64,000 bases of DNA from Lyngbya sp. HA4199-MV5 (lineage in GTDB: Bacteria; Cyanobacteriota; Cyanobacteriia; Leptolyngbyales; Leptolyngbyaceae). The notes beneath the pieces were generated by a model. It did not search any database and was not told the DNA's origin. It saw only the letters and a program-made list of their open reading frames with translations. Where the stretch lies: NCBI GenBank assembly GCA_019359375.1, contig JAHHHL010000015.1:62001-126000 (forward strand), given 5' to 3'. A program made the translations under genes and the position numbers. The stretch's first letter is position 1; each line of letters starts with the position of its first letter. Positions 51,965 through 60,449 of the stretch are shown piece by piece.

Positions 51965-54205
51965 TTACTGGGCATAGGTTGGCAACGTTTGACTGATTCG
52001 GTTCAGATTGCCGGCGATCGCTTTCATTGTCATAAAGGCTGAACTGAAGGCGATTAATTGCTCCAGGGGATAGCTGCGACTTTCAACCCGTTGACTCAAA
52101 AGCTGCTGTTCAATCGACTCAATTTCCCGAACTAAGGATGCGGTTTGAGAAGAGGGAAGAATCATTGGCGCTGTAATTGTTGCCGATAGTTGATTAAACG
52201 TATCGATCGTTTGCTGGGCGATCGCCTGAAGTTCTGATAAATATTGTTGCCGGATGGCATCAGGCATCGGTTGTGACAATTCATCTGCTAATGTTCCCAG
52301 TTGGGCAAACAGCGTTTGTTCGTAACTCAGCAAGAAATTCCACAGATGTTTATGCTTGGTTGCCATTCCACCCGAACCTTCCTCAAGACCCGCAATCTTT
52401 AACCCCTTTGGATGTTGAGCGATCGTCTTCTCCAGGGTTGCTTGCAGTTGAGTGATTTCTAACGATGGAGTTGCACCCTGAAGATACGTTGTTAACAGAG
52501 ATTGATACAGTTGTCCAAGTTGCTTAAAGGTTTGAGCAAAACTTTTTTCTAATTTATTGGCAGAAGAGCCACCCATGAATACGATTGTAATTAAGAAAGC
52601 AATCAACATGCCACAGGGAACGGAAATTACCGACGCTGCCATTGCCTCATAAAAGAAGGGGAAGATGTCTTTTGAGAGCGTGTCGGCTGCAACAATGGCA
52701 CTTATACGAGCAACCGGGGTAAATCCTAATAAGGCACTGCTGACATACATCAAAAAGTAAACCACAGAGCAGGTGATGGGATTAAAGCCAAAGGAAATCG
52801 CCAGGAGATAGATAAACAAGTTGCTGAGCGTGAGACAAATGGCGGCGGCTAGAATAACCGCGATCCCCCTTCCCCGTGTCGGCTGAACGAGGTATACAAT
52901 GATGCCAACAACAATCACATCAGCCGCTGGCTGATAGGCAGAAGGATAGGGGAAATCGATATGGTGAATAATTGCGAGCGCCATTCCGACCGCGATGCCC
53001 ATCCCCACAATTTCGATCACCCGCTTCATGGATATGGACGTGCGCTTCGGGAAGGTCAGCAGCCTCCTGCGCTGATGGGTTGCAGCAACATTCGCTTTAT
53101 AGAGCAATCGCTTTTGGAGCGATCGTAACTCTTGAGTAAATTGAGTCAGAAGCTGGAGCAATTGAAAGAATTGCAATGTTTCGGAGATGTTGTATTGGCT
53201 GATTTCTCCGCTAGAGCGCAGGTGATTGCATTTATCTTTGATGATGGCTAAGTCTTGCTCTATTTCAGAGAGAGCATCATTGGAATCATTGGATGAATTG
53301 GCAATCGTACTCAACGCATCACAGCTTTTTTCTAAATGACACGCAAACTGATTGAGTTCAACCCGAAACTGGTGCGCTAATGTTTGCTGATCTTGATCCG
53401 CAAGCACCAACATGTCTGCCAATTGTCGCAAAAGTTGATTTTGACTCGCTAAAATAGCACTCCAATTCTCCTCAGTAAGAGCTTGACTCTGAAATTCAGA
53501 CGCGGCTTTTGTCAAAGTCGTCAGGCTGGCTTGGATATTTTTGGTTAATTGATTGAGCAGAAAAGATGGCGTTGTGGAGACGGGGAGAACGGGAGCATGA
53601 TTATTTTCCGCATTCTCTAACTGAAGCGGTGTGGCATACTGATTCACGATGCCTTGAAACGAACAGGATACGCCTTGCAAAAACTGATTCAAGTTTTTGT
53701 TTAAATCAGTGCGCGTATCCTGTGGCCAAAACAATAGGGTGACGGCAATTCCCACAGCAACGCCAACCCAGTTATCAAGGAGACGCGATTTTAGATACAA
53801 CCATATATCCTGCTGATTGGATGTTCCGAGTGCTCTCATGGCAATCAGCGTTCCAATCAATGTCGCTTGAGAATAGGCTGCCTGCCAGCGGTAAGTTTCA
53901 CAAATTAAGGCGGATAGGATGAAGGTAATGGGTGGAATGATAAACATGCCTGAGCCATAGATCCCAAAGGCACTCAACAAGACAGCGGCGATGAATCCAC
54001 CCAGGGCACTGCCGCCAATCCGCCCCAAACCCGCAATAATTGCGCCTCCGGCGGCAGGTTCAATCAGGACAGAGACATAGCCGAAAGTCGGATAAACATA
54101 GTTGTCCAATACATCTGCCCGATGCCAGAAAAAGCTCCCTAACAGAGCGGCACCGAGGGAGAATTTTATTCCCTGTTTGATAATCAGTGAGTGTTGAGTG
54201 TCCAA
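51965..54205 (-). CDS. FUSC family membrane protein
   Basis: About 746 residues from a TTG at 54205 (MDTQHSLIIKQGIKFSLGAA). Two similar membrane halves: residues about 10-175 (GGSALGGFIAAVLLSAFGIY and WVGVAVGIAVTLLFW) and about 400-560 (VIEIVGMGIAVGMALAIIHH, PTRGRGIAVILAAAICLTLS). A helical cytoplasmic domain lies between and another at the C-terminus, typical of fusaric-acid resistance or aromatic-acid efflux proteins. A start at 54295 overlaps the small membrane protein at 54213 and is less likely. Substrate unknown. Confidence 0.85.
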   Translation of the reverse strand: MDTQHSLIIKQGIKFSLGAALLGSFFWHRADVLDNYVYPTFGYVSVLIEPAAGGAIIAGLGRIGGSALGGFIAAVLLSAFGIYGSGMFIIPPITFILSALICETYRWQAAYSQATLIGTLIAMRALGTSNQQDIWLYLKSRLLDNWVGVAVGIAVTLLFWPQDTRTDLNKNLNQFLQGVSCSFQGIVNQYATPLQLENAENNHAPVLPVSTTPSFLLNQLTKNIQASLTTLTKAASEFQSQALTEENWSAILASQNQLLRQLADMLVLADQDQQTLAHQFRVELNQFACHLEKSCDALSTIANSSNDSNDALSEIEQDLAIIKDKCNHLRSSGEISQYNISETLQFFQLLQLLTQFTQELRSLQKRLLYKANVAATHQRRRLLTFPKRTSISMKRVIEIVGMGIAVGMALAIIHHIDFPYPSAYQPAADVIVVGIIVYLVQPTRGRGIAVILAAAICLTLSNLFIYLLAISFGFNPITCSVVYFLMYVSSALLGFTPVARISAIVAADTLSKDIFPFFYEAMAASVISVPCGMLIAFLITIVFMGGSSANKLEKSFAQTFKQLGQLYQSLLTTYLQGATPSLEITQLQATLEKTIAQHPKGLKIAGLEEGSGGMATKHKHLWNFLLSYEQTLFAQLGTLADELSQPMPDAIRQQYLSELQAIAQQTIDTFNQLSATITAPMILPSSQTASLVREIESIEQQLLSQRVESRSYPLEQLIAFSSAFMTMKAIAGNLNRISQTLPTYAQ

Positions 54206-54212
54206 AATTAAT

Positions 54213-54389
54213 TTACTCGTTGATGGCGCGTTCAATGGAATAGAGAAGCAGTGCGAAAAATGTAACCAACCAGAACCAGAGCTGGGGCGGTTCACTGAAG
54301 ATCATCAAGATAAATACGATCGCAGCAGCAACCACCCACCACTTCAACCACCAAACCCACCATTTTGTACGTCTCTTAGACTGTTGCAT
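54213..54389 (-). CDS. Small Trp-rich membrane protein (58 aa)
   Basis: Begins at ATG 54389 with MQQSKRRTKWWVWWLKWWVV, then two short membrane spans (VVAAAIVFILMIFSEPP and LWFWLVTFFALLLYSIERA) and ends INE. Highly basic and Trp-rich at the N-terminus. Seven bases separate its TAA from the proposed FUSC start, so both are probably translated from one message, with the small protein as a companion to the transporter. It is below common length cut-offs. Confidence 0.65.
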   Translation of the reverse strand: MQQSKRRTKWWVWWLKWWVVAAAIVFILMIFSEPPQLWFWLVTFFALLLYSIERAINE

Positions 54390-54433
54390 GATCTAAAACT
54401 CCAATTAAAAATTAGTTAGGATCGCGAATTAAA

Positions 54434-54532
54434 TAACCTGCGTAGGTTGGGTTGAAGTATGTAGCTTGCTTCCCGCAGGGTAACCCAACACCCCCGCAGA
54501 TGTTGGGTTTCGCAAACTCAACCCAACCTACA
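54434..54532. repeat. Dispersed palindromic repeat (TAGGTTGGGTT type), copy 4, invaded by SR-A
   Basis: ATAACCTGCGTAGGTTGGGT at the left and AACTCAACCCAACCTACA at the right as in copies 2 and 3, but the run GTTGAAGTATG is separated from ACCCAACA by a 22-bp SR-A copy (54461-54482). Other copies read GAAGTATGAAACCCAACA here, so the repeat was a target. Confidence 0.7.
54461..54482 (+). repeat. Small repeat SR-A inside a larger repeat
   Basis: 22 bp beginning GTAGCTTGCTTCCC and ending CAGGGTA. Comparison with the uninterrupted host copy at 38097-38176 shows it is an insertion rather than part of the host. Confidence 0.75.
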
Positions 54533-54640
54533 AAAGTCGATGTTATTTACTCCAACTACAGCGATTCTCATTTGCATTCACTACACCCCACACTCCACAC
54601 CCCACACCCCAATCAGTGGTTGACTCATTTGAAGTAAACA

Positions 54641-56158
54641 TTACTGTCCGTATACGCCTGTAATCCAACGAAAAGCGGGCGTTAAGTAACTGAAGAGCGA
54701 TCGCTCCTCAATCACAGCCTTAACATCAGCAGTGGTTCCGTCTGTAATGGCTCTGGGTGCTCCCTTGCCTTCAGTCCACTGAAAGCCGCTGGGCGTATGA
54801 GAGTCCGTTTGCAGTTCCAAGATCACCTTGGTCACGCTGGCGTTGATCGGTTGGGGTTTATCGCGATCGTCCTTATCTCGTCCCAATAACAGCTTTTCTG
54901 CAAGATCCTGGCTGCCTACCAAACTGGATAATTCAGAGGCGGTGACTGGATTTTGAGCCACTTCAACGACCTTTGCAACAATGCCACCATACCGTTCACG
55001 AGCATACAAATCGGGAATCACTTCTATGTCCATTTCGGGTGCTAACTGCTTGGCATCGCCCACTTTGAACAGTGCGATCACATTTACTTTAGCGTTGGGG
55101 TTTTCGACTGCTAACTTGCCAATGCGACCACTCGGAAGCAGGACTTCCCCTGAATTGACTGAAATTTCCTCCACTTTGCCGTTATAAAGACTGACCACCT
55201 GGCTATCGGCACGAATTCTAGCTTGTAAGGTGTTAATATCGCGTTGTTGGTCGGCGATCGCGTTATACCGAGTGACATCACTGACGGTATCCTCAAGGTC
55301 TATGCCGCGCTTTTCGGTTGCCAATGCCTCATTGGCTGCCAGCAGAGTTTTCATCTGTGCCCTCAAGCTGTCATCCTCTCCCTTGAGGCGATCGATCGCT
55401 ATTTGTGTCTGGTTCACCGAATTGGCAACTTCTTGTTGACTGAATTGAAAGAAATAAGGTTGAAAGCCAATTCGAGGCACCGCACCCTCTTTTGCTAGAT
55501 CGTCGTATGCGGATAGCCGCTCGTCTGTAGACACTTTAAAATTACGCAAGTTTTTAAGGTGATCGAGGTATGCTTCTCGTTGGCTCTGGTTGCTCACCAG
55601 TTGCACCCGCAGTGATTCAATCTGACGCAAGTTTGCCTGATTCTTCTCTTCTACTGCACTTGCATTGAGCTGACTGCGATTATTTTGAACCGAGCCAATT
55701 TGATTATTCTGCGCTTTGAGATCTGCAAGGCGATCGCGCTTGTCCTGTAATTCGGTTTCCAGTTCAGGGAATTCCATTGTTGCCAACACCTGTCCCTTCT
55801 TAACCGCATCACCCGGTCGAATATTTAACGCCAATATCCGCCCCCCTTCACGCGGTTGGATCGCAACACTGGAGCGAGGAATCAAAATGGCTGCCCGTCC
55901 TTCAGCCTGATTGGGGATTTTACCAAACACACCCCAAAGCATAAAAGCAACGAATAGCACGCCAACCGGAAGTAACCGCCGCCGAATCTCCCGGTTCTTT
56001 TCCACTGTGTTTGGCGCTTGCAGCCCTGTTTCAGGTGAATGCGTTTCTCCAGACTGATCAAGTTTGTGGTTATTCTGAAGTCCCACAGTGGATTTTGGAT
56101 TTTGTATATCCGGTTGTGCGGCTATCTGATTCTTGCTTGCTGTGTCCGGTGATTCCAT
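54641..56158 (-). CDS. HlyD-type membrane fusion protein (secretion adaptor)
   Basis: 505 residues. Disordered N-terminus (1-60), one membrane segment (about 64-84, LPVGVLFVAFMLWGVFG), a biotinyl-lipoyl-like domain (SVAIQPREGGRILALNIRPG, then DAVKKGQVLATMEFPELETE), a long coiled coil (about 125-300, LRQIESLRVQLVSNQSQREA and QQEVANSVNQTQIAIDRLKG) and a beta-barrel domain (VVSLYNGKVEEISVNSGEVL). It resembles the HlyD family and the adaptor of NHLM-type bacteriocin export. No ABC partner lies next to it. Whether it serves the TPS proteins downstream is doubtful, as they use a different route. Confidence 0.88.
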   Translation of the reverse strand: MESPDTASKNQIAAQPDIQNPKSTVGLQNNHKLDQSGETHSPETGLQAPNTVEKNREIRRRLLPVGVLFVAFMLWGVFGKIPNQAEGRAAILIPRSSVAIQPREGGRILALNIRPGDAVKKGQVLATMEFPELETELQDKRDRLADLKAQNNQIGSVQNNRSQLNASAVEEKNQANLRQIESLRVQLVSNQSQREAYLDHLKNLRNFKVSTDERLSAYDDLAKEGAVPRIGFQPYFFQFSQQEVANSVNQTQIAIDRLKGEDDSLRAQMKTLLAANEALATEKRGIDLEDTVSDVTRYNAIADQQRDINTLQARIRADSQVVSLYNGKVEEISVNSGEVLLPSGRIGKLAVENPNAKVNVIALFKVGDAKQLAPEMDIEVIPDLYARERYGGIVAKVVEVAQNPVTASELSSLVGSQDLAEKLLLGRDKDDRDKPQPINASVTKVILELQTDSHTPSGFQWTEGKGAPRAITDGTTADVKAVIEERSLFSYLTPAFRWITGVYGQ

Positions 56159-56452
56159 ATCTTAGCCCCCTTTGCGCCTGAGTTGACTATAGGCAATGGA
56201 TGCTCACTTGTCGTCCACTTGGAGTTCACATTTCTTGCCAACACGCGATCGATGAAGCAATCCATCTCAAAATGGCAACCTGGCTCCAACTAAAGTTGGT
56301 AGTCGAGTATGAACCAAAGGACAACTACACATTGACGCAATCATGCTAATTTACTGATCTTGCCTGGTCTGATGCGATCGCGTTCTTTATGCTGACTTGA
56401 GCGATCGCACCAAGAGGTTCCCTCCTCACAACAATGTAATAGAGGTAACAAA

Positions 56453-57076
56453 ATGAATCGATCGCACTTGAACGTAGGGATTTTGACAAGCAGCATTTTG
56501 AGTGCGTTGTTATATGCTCCAGCGATCGCGGCTCAAGTTGTGCCTGATAACACACTGCCTGTGGGGGAGCGATCGCAGGTCACGGGCAATCCAAACGTTC
56601 AAATTGACGGTGGCGCGAGACGAGGCAGCAATTTGTTCCACAGCTTCAGTGAGTTTTCCATTCCCACGGGTGGGTCTGCCTTCTTCAACAATGCAACCGA
56701 TGTGCAAAACATTTTCAGCCGTGTCACAGGTGGCTCAATCTCAACTATTGATGGATTGATTCGAGCCAATGGTACGGCTAACCTTTTCCTGCTCAATCCT
56801 AATGGGATCATATTTGGTCCCAATGCCAGGTTGAACATCGGTAGCTCATTTATTGCCAGTACGGCGAATGGTCTGAATTTTACTGATGGCACTTTTTTCA
56901 GTGCGACACCCGCTCTGACAACACCTCTACTAACGATTAGCGTTCCCATTGGCTTGCAATACGGGAGCGGGGCTGGGAGCGTTCAGGCTACGGGGTCTAG
57001 TCTACAGGTAAATCCTGGAAAGACCTTAGCACTAGGGCGTGTTTTAAAACCCTCGATCCTCCCCAACCCTCCTTAA
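56453..57076 (+). pseudogene. Two-partner-secretion exoprotein 1, 5' fragment (split by MITE-2)
   Basis: Native coding runs 56453 to 57035; the remaining 41 bases are MITE sequence. Signal peptide (MNRSHLNVGILTSSILSALL) and the haemagglutination-activity (TPS) domain: QVVPDNTLPVGERSQVTGNP, LFHSFSEFSIPTGGSAFFNN, RVTGGSISTIDGLIRANGTA, LFLLNPNGIIFGPNARLNIG. TPS domains are recognised by an outer-membrane TpsB pore for export of a beta-helical adhesin. Ends at GKTLAL, then frameshifts. The gene is broken (see the 3' fragment). Confidence 0.9.
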
Positions 57077-57176
57077 AAAGGAGGGAGCTAGATTGTTCAA
57101 AGTCCCCCTTTTGAAGGGGGATTTAGGGGGATCACCAAGAGGCAAGGAACCGACCCAAAGGGTTTTAAAACACTGC
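57036..57176. mobile_element. MITE-2, copy 3, splitting a TPS exoprotein gene
   Basis: 141 bp between CTAG at 57032-57035 and 57177-57180. Same ends as copy 2, and by eye identical throughout. Target site reconstructed as GCA CTAG CAGGTGG. Element plus one CTAG is 145 bp, which shifts the reading frame by one; deleting 145 bp restores continuity between the two TPS fragments. Confidence 0.92.
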
Positions 57177-60100
57177 CTAGCAGGTGGCAGTGTAAGCGTG
57201 GAGGGTGGGCAACTGTTAGCGCCAGGAGGGCGTGTGGAGTTGGCAGGTGTAGCACCAGAGGGTCGCATCGAGCTTATTGCTAATGGTTCGTCCTTTGGTT
57301 TGAGTGTTCCCGCGTTGGTGCCTCGAACAGATGTATCCATTACCAATGATGCTGAAGTAAACGTTAGGGCTGGCGGTAGCGGGAGTATTGCTATCAATGC
57401 CCAGAACGTAAATATTTCGGGAGGTACAAAGCTACAGGCAGGGATAGCCTCAGGGAATGGTTCTGTTGGCATCAAAGCAGGAGATGTTGAAATTAACGCG
57501 ACAGGGGCAATAAACCTGATTAATGGAAGTCTAATTAACAATGAGGTGGAAGTTGGAGCCGTAGGCAATGCAGGCAACGTCAACATCACAACCGGCTCGC
57601 TTTTTGTGAGTGAAGGTTCTCGACTCAGCGCCAGTACCAGAGGACAGGGAAATGTAGGCAATCTGATGATTGAGGCTCACGACCAAGTTTCCTTCACGAA
57701 TGGAGCTTTTGCCTTGACCACGGTGGAACTAGGAGCTGTGGGTAATGGTGGCGATATCCAGATTCAGGCTGGGTCTGTCGCTGTCGCCAGCTCTCAATTA
57801 AAAGTTAGCACCTTGGGTCAGGGAAATTCGGGCAACCTGACGATTGATGCCCGCAATACCGTCGAGTTTATCAATGACGCTTTTGCCTTCAGCCAGGTGG
57901 AACCAGCAGCAGTCGGCAGCGGCGGTGAGATCAGAATTACCACGGGTTCGCTTTCGGCAATGAATCGCTCTTTCCTGAGTGCCAGTACGATTGGAGTCGG
58001 GAATGCGGGCAGCGTCAGCTTAGAAGCCCGCGACACTGTCTTCTTTAGCAACATTGGTGCTGCCTTTACTACTGTGGAACCGGGCGCGGTGGGAAATGGG
58101 GGCAATCTGCACATTCAGGCTGGGTCGGTTTCCATCGCTGATGGGTCGTTTCTGACGGTAGCCACTCTAGGTCAGGGAAATGCAGGTAATGTGATGATTG
58201 AGGCTCGAGATTCTGTCCTGTTCCACCTCGGAACTGCCAACACTAGCGTGGGCTTGAACGACAATCGCATCGGAGAAGGCAATGGGGGTACCATCCGCAT
58301 TATCACAGGTACACTCCAGCTCGGCAACCAGGCGCAATTGCTTGCCAACACCTATGTGGAACGGGGAAATGCAGGCAATATCACCATTGAGGCTCGCGAT
58401 ACTGTCTCTTTGTCTGGCGAGAGTTTTATATTCAGCCAAGTTGGAGGGATAGGAACCGTAGGCAATGGAGGTAACATCAATATCACGACAGGTTCGCTCT
58501 TAGTTGCGAGTGGCTCGATTCTAAGTACTGACACCTTCGGAGTTGGGAATGGGGGCAACATAACGATAAATGCACGGGATACGGTCTCCTTCGTGACGAA
58601 GGGAGGTGCTTACAGTCTCGTGCAACGGGCAGTTAATAACGATACCAACATCATTGGAGAAGGTAATGGGGGCAATATCGACATCACGACCGGCTCATTA
58701 ATTGTTGCCAATGGCTCTTTTCTCGCAGCAAGTACCTTGGGAAAGGGAGATTCTGGCAATGTGAAGATTACAGCGACTGATGCTGTCTCCTTAGATGGGG
58801 TGAATCAAAATGGATTTCCCGGTGGTATTTACAGTGAGGTGGCGACAGGAGAAACGGGCAATGGCGGCAACATTACTATCAATGCGCGATCGCTCACAGT
58901 CACGAATGGCGCTCGCTTGGCTACTGGTACGAATGGCAGAGGAAATGCAGGTAGTGTGAACATTAACACGGCGGATTTTGTCTCTTTTGACGGCGTAGGT
59001 ATCAATGGCGTTTCTAGTGGTGCTTACAGCTTTGTGGAATTACAAGGGGTAGGTGATGCAAATGACATCAACATCACCACGCGATCGCTCTCCGTCCTCA
59101 ATAACGCTCAACTTTCGGCCTCCACCTCTGGCGATGGTTCTGCAGGTAATATCACCGTCAGTGCCGACACAATAGGTGTGAGCAGCGGCGGGCAACTGCT
59201 GACCACGACGTTTAGCAGTGGGAATGCGGGTAACATCACCGTGAAAACTCCAGACTTGCAGCTATCCGGCGCAACTAGCGGTCTATTTGCTCAAACTACC
59301 AGTACTGGAAATGCGGGTAACTTGACGATTCAACCCCGCGACAACGGGCAAAGCGTACGGGTGAACCTGCAAGATGGAGCGCAGATTTCTGCTTCCACTC
59401 TCAGTAGCGGTCGGGGAGGAGAACTGACGATCGCCGCGCCTGAATTGATCACGCTGACTGGAGATGGTTCTATCATTGCAGCCGGGACAGGAGGCAGCGG
59501 CGCGGGTGGAAACCTATCTCTTAAAACAGGCACCCTTAACATTCAAAACCAGGCAGAAGTTACTGTCAGCAGTTTGGGGACGGGCAGTGCAGGTAGTTTG
59601 TTTGTGGATGCCAACCGCATCTTCCTCAACAATCAAGGCAGCATTCGCGCTGATACGACAGGGGGTGGTGGCAATATCAACTTGCGATCGCCCTTCATCC
59701 TCCTCCGCAATGGCAGCAACATCACCACCAATGCGACTGGAGCCAACATTCCCGGTGGCAATATTGCGATCGATACCCGCTTTCTCATTGCAGTGTTAAA
59801 TGAAGATAGCAACATCAGCGCCAACTCTGAGGACTTCCGGGGTGGCAATGTTCGCATCAATGCCTTTTCCATCTTCGGCATTCGTTCCAGTTTGGTTTCC
59901 ACCCCTTTGAGTGACATCACCGCAACAGGTGCAACGTCTGCGTTGAGTGGCACGATCGATGTGATCACCGCAGGCATTGACCCCACTGCTGGATTACTAG
60001 AATTGCCCACTGATTTTGCAGACCCGTCAGGATTAATTGCTCAAGGGTGTCCTGCTAACCAGGGAAACTCCTTCGTGATCACAGGTCGCGGCGGCTTGCC

Positions 60101-60425
60101 ACCCACACCAGAACAGCAATTAGATGATGATGCGGGGTGGAGCGATCGGCGGAGGTTGATTGTGGCTAGAGAAGGCAGAGGGCAGGAGGCAGAGGGCAGA
60201 AGGAGCAGTAGAGGAGGACGCGGGGACACGGAGACGCGGAGACGCGGGGCTTCTCAAAATTCAAACCTTCCCGACACCCCACGCCCCACACCCCACACCC
60301 CAATTCTCGAAGCCACCAGATGGCAGATAACTCCTGCTGGAGAAGTCTTCCTGACTGCTGATGCTCCTAACCTAACGGCGCAAAATCCGTTGAATCCGCC
60401 CGCTACTTGCCAGAGCAGGCGATGA
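57093..60425 (+). pseudogene. Two-partner-secretion exoprotein 1, 3' fragment
   Basis: Native coding resumes at 57181 (AGGSVSVEGGQLLAPGGRVE, aligning with GGGIDIDGGTLTAEQGRIEL of exoprotein 2). About 30 beta-helical repeats of NGGNINITTGSLLVASGS type follow, with ARDTVSF and GQGNAGNVMIEAR units, and a C-terminal FVITGRGGLPPTPEQQLDDD block with WQITPAGEVFLTADAPNL. No start codon of its own is convincing. Joining it to the 5' fragment without the MITE gives one frame of 1275 residues, so the gene was intact until a recent insertion. Confidence 0.88.
60166..60305 (+). repeat. Simple-sequence repeats inside TPS exoprotein 1
   Basis: GAAGGCAGAGGGCAGGAGGC, GGGGACACGGAGACGCGGAG and CCCCACGCCCCACACCCCAC tracts, the same as the intergenic spacers, are translated as EGRGQEAEGRRS, GDTETRRRGAS and DTPRPTPHTP. 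The reading frame stays open through them. Confidence 0.75.
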
Positions 60426-60449
60426 ACTACGAATACTGAAGGTAGCAAA

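Noticed and set aside
57044-57661. 205-codon minus frame over the MITE and TPS repeats
   Set aside because: Antisense of beta-helical repeats; similar shadows occur at 59633-60010 and 61547-62362.
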